A DNA stretch of 64,000 bases from Pseudomonas sp. R5-89-07. GTDB lineage: Bacteria > Pseudomonadota > Gammaproteobacteria > Pseudomonadales > Pseudomonadaceae. The translations under genes were made by a program, and so were the position numbers. Under the pieces are notes generated by a model. It saw only the letters and a list, made by a program, of their open reading frames with translations, made no database searches and was not told the DNA's origin. Position 1 is the stretch's first letter. The number at the start of each line of letters is the position of its first letter. Below are positions 54,830 to 64,000 of the stretch, piece by piece. The stretch is taken from positions 1,736,001 to 1,800,000 of the forward strand of contig NZ_CP027727.1 of the NCBI RefSeq assembly GCF_003851685.1, given 5' to 3'.

Positions 54830-56161
54830 TTATTCGCTGTGCCCGCTGATGCGTTGGCCCCAGGCAATGGCCGTGGCGGTCAACTGGGGTTCGTCCATGC
54901 GGGTCAATTGCCGGTCGTCGAGCAGTTGCTTGCCGGCGACCCAAAGGTGTTTCACGCAGTCGCGTCCGGTGGCGTAGATAAGTTGTGAGACCGGATCGTA
55001 GATCGGTTGTTGCGCCAGGCCGGAAAGATCAAACGCCACGATATCGGCGGCTTTGCCTACTTCCAGCGAGCCTATCTGCTGTTCCAGTCCCATGGCCCTG
55101 GCCCCGTTGAGCGTCGCCATGCGCAGTGCGCGGTGAGCATCCAGTGCGGTCGCCGAACCTGCAACCGCCTTGGCCAGCATCGCCGCCGTGCGGGTTTCGC
55201 CGAGCAGGTCCAGGTCGTTATTGCTGGCGGCGCCGTCGGTGCCGATGGCCACATTGACGCCAGCCTGCCACAAGCGCTCCACCGGGCAAAAGCCGCTGGC
55301 CAGTTTCAGGTTCGATTCCGGGCAATGGATGACGCTGGTGTTGCTTTCTACCAGCAAAGCCAGGTCGTCCTCGCTGATTTGGGTCATGTGAACGGCCTGG
55401 AAGCGCGGGCCCAGCAAGCCGAGGCGAGCCAGGCGGGCCAATGGCCGCTCGCCGGTCTGTTCCACCGCTTGCTGCACCTCGAAGGCGGTTTCGTGCACGT
55501 GCATATGAATCGCGGCGTCCAGCTCTTCGGCGATGATCCGGATCTTTTCCAGGTTGTTATCGTTCACGGTGTAAGGCGCATGGGGGCCGAAAGTGATCTT
55601 GATGCGGGGATGATGCTTGAGGTCGCCGAACAGCTCGATGCCCTGGCGAATCGCCTCATCGGCGCTGCTGGCACCAGGAATCGGGAAGTCGAGGATCGGA
55701 ATGGCGATCTGTGCGCGCATGCCGCTTTTATGCACGCAGTCGCTGGCGACCTTGGGGTAGAAATACATGTCGGAGAAGCAGGTGATGCCGCCCTTGAGCT
55801 GCTCGGCGATGGCCAGATCGGTGCCATCGCGCACGAAGGCTTCATCGACCCACTTGGCCTCGGCGGGCCAGATGTGTTTTTCCAGCCAGGTCATCAGCGG
55901 CAGGTCATCGGCCAGGCCGCGAAACAGGCTCATCGCCGCATGCCCGTGTGCGTTGATCAGGCCCGGGCTGAGCAGCATACCCGGTAGCTCGCGCACTTCG
56001 CTGGCCTCAAGCTTGAGTGCCGCCGCCCGCGGCCCGATAAATACGATGCAGCCGTCGCGGATACCCAGGCCATGCTCCTTGAGCACCACGCCAGCGGGTT
56101 CGACGGGTACCAGCCAGGTCGGCAGGAGCAATAAGTCGAGCGGGGCGGCAGTGGGCGTCAT
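54830..56161 (-). CDS. TRZ/ATZ family amidohydrolase (MTA/SAH deaminase type)
   Basis: A 443-residue metal-dependent hydrolase. Metal ligands HxH in [13 protein letters not shown], His in FGPHAPYTV and [11 protein letters not shown], catalytic Asp in [15 protein letters not shown]. Its position next to mtnA and ubiG suggests 5'-methylthioadenosine or S-adenosylhomocysteine deamination, as known for the P. aeruginosa relative. It is divergent from mtnA. Confidence 0.86.
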   Translation of the reverse strand: MTPTAAPLDLLLLPTWLVPVEPAGVVLKEHGLGIRDGCIVFIGPRAAALKLEASEVRELPGMLLSPGLINAHGHAAMSLFRGLADDLPLMTWLEKHIWPAEAKWVDEAFVRDGTDLAIAEQLKGGITCFSDMYFYPKVASDCVHKSGMRAQIAIPILDFPIPGASSADEAIRQGIELFGDLKHHPRIKITFGPHAPYTVNDNNLEKIRIIAEELDAAIHMHVHETAFEVQQAVEQTGERPLARLARLGLLGPRFQAVHMTQISEDDLALLVESNTSVIHCPESNLKLASGFCPVERLWQAGVNVAIGTDGAASNNDLDLLGETRTAAMLAKAVAGSATALDAHRALRMATLNGARAMGLEQQIGSLEVGKAADIVAFDLSGLAQQPIYDPVSQLIYATGRDCVKHLWVAGKQLLDDRQLTRMDEPQLTATAIAWGQRISGHSE

Positions 56162-56270
56162 CGCAGGCTTCTTCCTGGGCAGCTATAAAAGAAGGGCGAA
56201 GTATACCCGAGCGTCCTGGCTGGCGGATCGCTATAATCGGCGGCTTTTGTTCTTGAGTACGGGGTAAGGG

Positions 56271-57341
56271 ATGCGCGACCGACTGTTGGCGGCGGAGAAG
56301 GTGAAGGCCATCGAGTGGCGGGATGGCGCGCTGCACTTGCTCGATCAGCGCGCGCTGCCGTCTCGGGAAAGCTGGGTGGCCTGCTCGACTGTCGGCGAGG
56401 TGGCCGTCGCCATTCGCTCGATGGTGGTGCGCGGCGCGTCGGCCATCGGCATCAGCGCCGCCTACGGCCTGGTGCTGGCTGCCCGCGAACGCATGGCTGA
56501 GGGCGGCGACTGGCAAGCGGCATGGGAAGAAGACTACGCATTGCTGGCCGATAGTCGTCCCTCTGCAGCGAACCTGTTCTGGGCGCTGAAGTGCATGCGC
56601 GACCGCCTCGACCGTATCAAGCCGCACGCCGACCCACTGGCGGTGCTGGAAGCCGAAGCCATTGCGATCCATGAAAGCGACCGCGAGGCCAATGTCGTCA
56701 TGGCCCAATTGGGTATGGAGCGGATTCGCAAGCATCAGGGTAATGCCCAGGCGATCCTCACGCATGGCAATGCTGGTGCGTTGGCCTCGGGCGGTGTCGG
56801 CACGGCCCTGGGGGTGATTCGCGCGGCGTTTCTGGAGGGGCTGGTCGAGCAGGTCTATGCCAACGAAACCCGTCCCTGGCTGCAAGGCTCGCGCCTGACG
56901 GCGTGGGAGCTGGCGGGCGAGGGCATCCCGGTGACGGTCAATGCCGACTCCGCTGGGGCGCATATCCTCAAGACCAAAGGCGTGACCTGGGTGGTCGTCG
57001 GCGCTGACTGCATCGCGGCCAATGGCGATGTGATCAGCAAGATCGGCACCTATCAGTTGGCGGTGTGTGCGATGCACCACGGCGTACGCTTTATGGTGGT
57101 GGCGTCGAGCTCGACCCTCGATCTGATGATGGCCACTGGCGATGATGTGGCCCTGGAAGAGCGTGATGTGGGTGAGTTGCTCAAGGTTAGTGGCCAGCAG
57201 TTGGACGTGCAGGCGTTCAATCCGGTTTTCGATGTCACCCCGGCCGACCTGATTGATGTGATCGTTACCGAGAAAGGGGTGGTGGAGCGGCCGGATGCAG
57301 CCAAGTTGGCCAGGTTGATGTGCCGTAAGCGGCTGCATTGA
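56271..57341 (+). CDS. mtnA: MtnA homologue lacking the catalytic cysteine
   Basis: Homologue of S-methyl-5-thioribose-1-phosphate isomerase (methionine salvage), 356 residues, full length. Four signature motifs are altered: RGAP reads RGAS (S57), the catalytic-Cys motif THCNAG reads THGNAG (G166, codon GGC at 56766-56768), YADETRP reads YANETRP (N198), and GADRI reads GADCI (C247). The catalytic Asp (D246) remains. The fold is otherwise intact, with [17 protein letters not shown] and [14 protein letters not shown]. Loss of the Cys should abolish isomerase activity, so the protein may be inactive, relaxed, or repurposed. Confidence 0.88.
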   Translation: MRDRLLAAEKVKAIEWRDGALHLLDQRALPSRESWVACSTVGEVAVAIRSMVVRGASAIGISAAYGLVLAARERMAEGGDWQAAWEEDYALLADSRPSAANLFWALKCMRDRLDRIKPHADPLAVLEAEAIAIHESDREANVVMAQLGMERIRKHQGNAQAILTHGNAGALASGGVGTALGVIRAAFLEGLVEQVYANETRPWLQGSRLTAWELAGEGIPVTVNADSAGAHILKTKGVTWVVVGADCIAANGDVISKIGTYQLAVCAMHHGVRFMVVASSSTLDLMMATGDDVALEERDVGELLKVSGQQLDVQAFNPVFDVTPADLIDVIVTEKGVVERPDAAKLARLMCRKRLH

Positions 57342-57364
57342 AGGCTGTGTCGTTGGTGAAATTG

Positions 57365-57439
57365 CTATCGGGGGCAAGCCCCCTCCCACATTTGATTTGT
57401 GAACACATTCAACGTGTGGGAGGGGGCTTGCCCCTGATT
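57365..57439. repeat. REPIN with short spacer
   Basis: Two half-sites of the GGGGGCTTGCCCC class facing outward in the opposite order to most others (loop ...acacattcaacgtgtggg...). The 424-bp gap 57342-57765 otherwise holds only the gyrA leader; I see no gene in it. Confidence 0.88.
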
Positions 57440-57765
57440 GGCCTTCAAAGTCAATAAATCCCTCGGATTTACCCCCAAAAAACAGCACCACACCACCTCT
57501 GAGCCCCTCTCGTCCCCCTCAAGCCTGTCATTCATCAAATTACTAGCCTCCATGCGCATCAGGGGGATAGGTGCGTGGCGGCGATTGTGATAACATCCGG
57601 CGGTTTCCAGGGCCGCCCCGAGGGGTTGTCCATAACGTGCAGATCCGTGTCATAACTCGTTGATTTGTCGTAAGTCGTTGTCAGGCACCGTGCCGGCAGC
57701 GGCGAGCTTCGTTCGTCCCAAATGGATGTGACGAGGTTTCACCCGAAAAAGGAATCAGGCTTCTC

Positions 57766-60420
<2,655 letters not shown>

Positions 60421-60430
60421 GCGGACACAC

Positions 60431-60460
60431 AGGGGGCGGATGAAGATTCGCCCCCTTGTT
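60431..60460 (+). terminator. Terminator-like hairpin after gyrA
   Basis: Stem GGGGGCG/CGCCCCC with a 10-nt loop and TTGTTGTTT tail, 10 bp past the gyrA stop. Possibly leaky to serC. Confidence 0.8.
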
Positions 60461-60507
60461 GTTTGTCCCGTATGAAACACGGCGTCCTTTGGCTGGACGC
60501 GGTCAAT

Positions 60508-60593
60508 GTGGGAGCTGGCTTGCCTGCGATACAGGCGCCCGGGTCATTCAGTGATACCGCGGCGCTGCTATCGCAGGCAAGCCAGCTCCCACA
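60508..60593. repeat. REPIN, CTGGCTTGCCTGC class
   Basis: Paired half-sites gtgggagctggcttgcctgc and its inverse between gyrA and serC, a third REP subfamily in the window. Confidence 0.9.
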
Positions 60594-60662
60594 GAGGTCC
60601 GCTCCAGAAAGAGGGCGTTGCTGACATGATTGCAGCCCCACCAAATCAGAGTGAGATTGGAT

Positions 60663-61748
60663 GTGAGCAAGAGAGCCTATAACTTCTGTGCCGGTCCCGC
60701 GGCGCTTCCTGAAGCAGTCCTGCAGCGCGCGCAGGCCGAACTCCTCGACTGGCATGGAAAAGGCCTCTCCGTGATGGAAATGAGCCATCGCAGCGATGAG
60801 TTCGTGTCCATTGCCACCAAGGCCGAGCAGGACCTGCGCGACTTGCTGGACATTCCGTCCAACTACAAGGTGCTGTTTCTGCAGGGCGGCGCAAGCCAGC
60901 AGTTTGCCCAGATCCCGCTGAACCTGCTGCCCGAAGGCGGCACGGCCGACTATATCGACACCGGTATCTGGGGGCAGAAGGCCATTGAAGAGGCCTCCCG
61001 ATACGGCCATGTCAACGTGGCAGGCACCGCCAAGCCTTATGACTACTTCGCCATTCCCGGTCAGAACGAATGGAAGCTGTCGAAAGACGCGGCCTACGTG
61101 CACTACGTCGCCAACGAAACCATCGGTGGCCTGGAATTCGATTGGGTGCCGCAAGTCGGCGACGTGCCGCTGGTGTGCGACATGTCTTCGGACATCCTCT
61201 CGCGCCCGATCGATGTGTCCCAGTACGGCATGATCTACGCCGGCGCGCAGAAAAACATCGGCCCGAGCGGCATCCTGGTCAACATCATCCGCGAAGACCT
61301 GCTGGGCCGCGCTCGTTCGCTGTGCCCGACCATGCTCAACTACAAGGTCGCGGCCGATAATGGCTCGATGTACAACACCCCGCCGGCGTTCGCCTGGTAC
61401 CTGTCGGGCCTGGTGTTCGAATGGCTCAAGGAGCAGGGCGGCGTGGCTGCCATGGGCAAGCTCAACGAAGTTAAAAAGCGCACGCTGTACGACTTCATCG
61501 ACGCCAGCGGGCTGTATAGCAACCCGATCAACCTCAGCGACCGCTCGTGGATGAACGTGCCGTTCCGCCTGGCTGACGACCGCCTGGACAAACCCTTCCT
61601 GGCCGGCGCCGACGCGCGTGGCCTGCTGAACCTCAAGGGCCACCGTTCGGTCGGCGGCATGCGCGCCTCCATCTATAACGCTGTCGACATCCGCGCGATC
61701 AACGCGCTGGTTGCCTACATGGCAGAGTTCGAAAAGGAACACGGCTAA
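60663..61748 (+). CDS. serC: Phosphoserine aminotransferase
   Basis: 361 residues from the GTG at 60663 (MSKRAYNFCAGPAALPEAVL), matching the usual length; a TTG further upstream is rejected. PLP-Lys in GAQKNIGPSG, phosphate-binding LQGGASQQFA. It makes phosphoserine for serine and an intermediate of pyridoxine. A weak GAGATTGGAT precedes the start. It overlaps pheA by 1 bp (TAATG). Confidence 0.95.
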   Translation: MSKRAYNFCAGPAALPEAVLQRAQAELLDWHGKGLSVMEMSHRSDEFVSIATKAEQDLRDLLDIPSNYKVLFLQGGASQQFAQIPLNLLPEGGTADYIDTGIWGQKAIEEASRYGHVNVAGTAKPYDYFAIPGQNEWKLSKDAAYVHYVANETIGGLEFDWVPQVGDVPLVCDMSSDILSRPIDVSQYGMIYAGAQKNIGPSGILVNIIREDLLGRARSLCPTMLNYKVAADNGSMYNTPPAFAWYLSGLVFEWLKEQGGVAAMGKLNEVKKRTLYDFIDASGLYSNPINLSDRSWMNVPFRLADDRLDKPFLAGADARGLLNLKGHRSVGGMRASIYNAVDIRAINALVAYMAEFEKEHG

Positions 61749-62842
61749 TGTCTGAGCAAGAACTCAAGGCCCTGCGTGTACGCATCGACAGCCTGGACGA
61801 GAAAGTCCTGGAGCTGATCAGTGAACGTGCTCGCTGCGCCCAGGAAGTGGCGCGGGTGAAGATGGCGTCCCTGGCGGAAGGCGAAGTGCCGGTGTTCTAC
61901 CGGCCCGAGCGCGAAGCCCAGGTGCTCAAGCGTGTGATGGAGCGTAATAAAGGCCCGCTGGGCAACGAAGAGATGGCGCGGTTGTTCCGTGAAATCATGT
62001 CCTCGTGCCTGGCTCTCGAGCAGCCGCTGAAAGTGGCGTATCTCGGTCCGGAAGGCACCTTCACCCAAGCAGCGGCCATGAAGCATTTTGGCCATGCCGT
62101 GATCAGCAAGCCGATGGCGGCCATCGACGAAGTGTTCCGCGAAGTGGCGGCCGGTGCGGTGAATTTTGGCGTGGTGCCAGTGGAAAACTCCACCGAAGGC
62201 GCGGTCAACCACACGCTGGACAGCTTCCTCGAACATGACATGGTCATCTGTGGCGAAGTCGAGCTGCGCATCCACCATCACTTGCTGGTGGGCGAGAACA
62301 CCAAGACCGACAGCATCAGCCGTATCTATTCCCACGCCCAGTCCCTGGCCCAGTGCCGCAAGTGGCTGGACGCGCATTACCCGAATGTCGAGCGCGTGGC
62401 GGTCTCCAGCAACGCGGAAGCGGCCAAGCGGGTCAAGGGCGAGTGGAACTCGGCGGCGATTGCTGGCGATATGGCAGCGGGCTTGTACGGCCTGACGCGC
62501 CTGGCCGAGAAAATCGAGGACCGTCCGGACAACTCCACACGCTTCCTGATGATCGGTAGCCAGGAAGTGCCGCCCACTGGCGACGACAAAACGTCGATCA
62601 TCGTGTCCATGAGCAACAAGCCCGGCGCGCTGCATGAGCTGCTGGTGCCGTTCCATGACAACGGAATCGACCTGACACGCATCGAGACGCGTCCTTCGCG
62701 CAGCGGTAAATGGACTTACGTGTTCTTTATCGACTTCATCGGGCATCACCGTGACCCACTGGTTAAAGGTGTGCTGGAGAAAATCAGCCAGGAGGCCGTG
62801 GCACTCAAGGTGCTGGGCTCTTACCCGAAAGCGGTTTTGTGA
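61748..62842 (+). CDS. pheA: Bifunctional chorismate mutase/prephenate dehydratase
   Basis: A 364-residue P-protein: N-terminal AroQ chorismate mutase (MSEQELKALRVRIDSLDEKV, about 1-90), prephenate dehydratase (YLGPEGTFTQAAAMKHFG; TEGAVNHTLDSF, about 95-275), and C-terminal ACT domain (MSNKPGALHELLVPFHDNGI), the phenylalanine sensor. It is coupled to serC and 9 bp from hisC. Confidence 0.96.
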   Translation: MSEQELKALRVRIDSLDEKVLELISERARCAQEVARVKMASLAEGEVPVFYRPEREAQVLKRVMERNKGPLGNEEMARLFREIMSSCLALEQPLKVAYLGPEGTFTQAAAMKHFGHAVISKPMAAIDEVFREVAAGAVNFGVVPVENSTEGAVNHTLDSFLEHDMVICGEVELRIHHHLLVGENTKTDSISRIYSHAQSLAQCRKWLDAHYPNVERVAVSSNAEAAKRVKGEWNSAAIAGDMAAGLYGLTRLAEKIEDRPDNSTRFLMIGSQEVPPTGDDKTSIIVSMSNKPGALHELLVPFHDNGIDLTRIETRPSRSGKWTYVFFIDFIGHHRDPLVKGVLEKISQEAVALKVLGSYPKAVL

Positions 62843-62851
62843 GGCTTTAAC

Positions 62852-63964
62852 ATGAGTGGCAACTTCCTCGCCCTGGCGCAGCCGGGCGTTCAACAACTGT
62901 CGCCTTACGTTCCGGGCAAGCCTGTGGACGAGTTGGCCCGCGAGTTGAATCTGGACCCGGCCAAAATCGTCAAGCTGGCCAGCAACGAGAACCCGCTGGG
63001 CCCAAGTCCCAAGGTGTTGGCGGCGATTCGCGAAGAGCTGGCTGAGTTGACGCGTTATCCCGACGGCAATGGCTTTGCCCTCAAGTCGCTGCTGGCGCAG
63101 AAATGCCGGGTCGAGCTGAACCAGGTGACCCTGGGCAACGGTTCCAACGACATCCTCGAGCTGGTCGGTCGCGCTTATCTGGCGCCGGGCCTGAATGCCG
63201 TGTTCAGTGAGCACGCATTCGCGGTCTACCCGATCGTTACCCAGGCCGTAGGCGCTGATGCCCGTGTTATCCCGGCAAAAGACTGGGGCCATGACCTGCC
63301 GGCGATGCTGGCAGCCATCGACGCGCAAACGCGCGTGGTGTTCATCGCCAACCCGAACAACCCCACCGGCACCTGGTTCGACGCGCAAGCGCTGGACGAC
63401 TTCCTGCAAGCGGTGCCCGAGCACGTGCTGGTGGTGCTGGACGAGGCCTACATCGAGTACGCCGAAGGCGGCGACCTGCCGGATGGCCTGGACTTCCTGG
63501 CGGCCTACCCGAACCTGCTGGTGTCGCGCACCTTCTCCAAGGCCTACGGCCTGGCGTCGCTGCGGGTTGGCTACGGCTTGTCTACCGCGATAGTCGCCGA
63601 TGTGCTGAACCGTGTGCGTCAGCCGTTCAACGTCAACAGTCTCGCCCTGGCGGCGGCCTGTGCGGCGCTGAAGGATCCCGACTACCTGGCAGAAAGCCGT
63701 CGTCTCAACGAAAGCGGGATGCAGCAATTGCAGGAAGGTTTTCGCGAGCTGGGCCTGGGCTGGATTGCGTCCAAGGGTAACTTCATCTGTGTCGACCTCG
63801 GCCAGGTAGCCGCCCCGGTGTTTCAGGGCTTGCTGCGCGAAGGCGTGATCGTGCGCCCGGTGGCCAATTACGGCATGCCGAACCACCTGCGTGTCACCAT
63901 CGGCTTGCCGGCCGAGAACAGCCGCTTCCTGGAGACATTGGCCAAGGTTCTGGCCCGTGGTTGA
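62852..63964 (+). CDS. hisC: Histidinol-phosphate/aromatic aminotransferase
   Basis: A 370-residue class I/II PLP aminotransferase. PLP-binding Lys in SRTFSKAYGLASLRVGYG, LASNENPLGPSPKVL, VVLDEAYIEYAE. Between pheA and tyrA/aroA it is the second HisC (HisC2) of pseudomonads, acting mainly on aromatic keto acids. It overlaps the next gene by 8 bp. Confidence 0.93.
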   Translation: MSGNFLALAQPGVQQLSPYVPGKPVDELARELNLDPAKIVKLASNENPLGPSPKVLAAIREELAELTRYPDGNGFALKSLLAQKCRVELNQVTLGNGSNDILELVGRAYLAPGLNAVFSEHAFAVYPIVTQAVGADARVIPAKDWGHDLPAMLAAIDAQTRVVFIANPNNPTGTWFDAQALDDFLQAVPEHVLVVLDEAYIEYAEGGDLPDGLDFLAAYPNLLVSRTFSKAYGLASLRVGYGLSTAIVADVLNRVRQPFNVNSLALAAACAALKDPDYLAESRRLNESGMQQLQEGFRELGLGWIASKGNFICVDLGQVAAPVFQGLLREGVIVRPVANYGMPNHLRVTIGLPAENSRFLETLAKVLARG

Positions 63965-64000
63965 TGTCACTGCATTGCAACCTGCTGTGCCTATGATCGG
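63957..64000 (+). CDS. Start of prephenate dehydrogenase/EPSP synthase (partial)
   Basis: Fourteen complete codons from GTG 63957 (VVDVTALQPAVPMI) run off the right edge. The N terminus, ending just before a Rossmann start, and the position after hisC fit the TyrA-AroA fusion that follows hisC2 in pseudomonads. No domain is yet visible. Confidence 0.5.
   Translation, partial: MVDVTALQPAVPMI

Noticed and set aside
61745..63970. A 741-codon open frame antisense to pheA and hisC
   Set aside because: Same cause: it spans two well-supported genes exactly and has the composition of an antisense shadow.

Overview
The window is a piece of chromosome from a Pseudomonas of the fluorescens group. The evidence is the GC-rich coding style, the gene order (sthA-ugpQ-pilZ-lolCDE; cinSR/cinA-queF; mlaA-rssBC-tal-dusA; yciK-mupP-ubiG-mtaD/mtnA-gyrA-serC-pheA-hisC, which from memory follows the P. 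aeruginosa order) and many REP/REPIN palindromes of the two classes common in fluorescent pseudomonads (GTGGGAGGGGGCTTGCCCCC and GTAGGAGCGAGCTTGCTCGC). Most of it is ordinary housekeeping sequence, broken by a short AT-rich island and several accessory clusters.

Layout. 1-6.4 kb: transhydrogenase, glycerophosphodiesterase, a PilZ protein and the Lol lipoprotein exporter. 6.5-10.3 kb: copper-responsive two-component system CinRS with its cupredoxin CinA and QueF. 10.4-16 kb: a degenerate HAD protein, MlaA, PilZ, RssB/RssC (general stress sigma control), transaldolase. 16-21.7 kb: dusA followed by an AT-rich island of about 4.7 kb, bounded by a second diverged copy of the dusA 5' core. The island carries a ParDE-type toxin-antitoxin, an orphan XRE protein and a two-gene ATPase + HNH nuclease pair resembling the Septu (PtuAB) anti-phage system. 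21.8-33.3 kb: small Pseudomonas-specific proteins, transporters with LysR regulators, Mqo, a VapBC module, PpnN and a hydroxylase-family membrane protein. 33.6-36 kb: FabV, then a 400-residue protein closely resembling ExoY nucleotidyl cyclase toxins.

36-44 kb: a HAD phosphatase, a LysR/ArgD-like aminotransferase pair, then a purine/nucleoside uptake group (PunR, PunC, Tsx-like outer-membrane channel, NCS2 permease). 44.2-52.3 kb: a plant-signal-type LuxR solo (PipR-like, with Tyr61 replaced by Trp), flanked by two proline-iminopeptidase-family hydrolases, each with a lux-box-like element, followed by a complete five-gene Dpp-type peptide ABC importer. 52.4-64 kb: YciK, MupP, UbiG, a TRZ/ATZ deaminase, an MtnA homologue lacking its catalytic cysteine, then gyrA and the serC-pheA-hisC-(tyrA) aromatic/serine pathway run.

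The items most worth follow-up are the dusA-bounded defence island, the ExoY-like toxin, the PipR-like cluster with paired lux boxes, and the MtnA homologue with several broken signature motifs. All identifications rest on reading motifs and remembered family sequences; no database search was possible.
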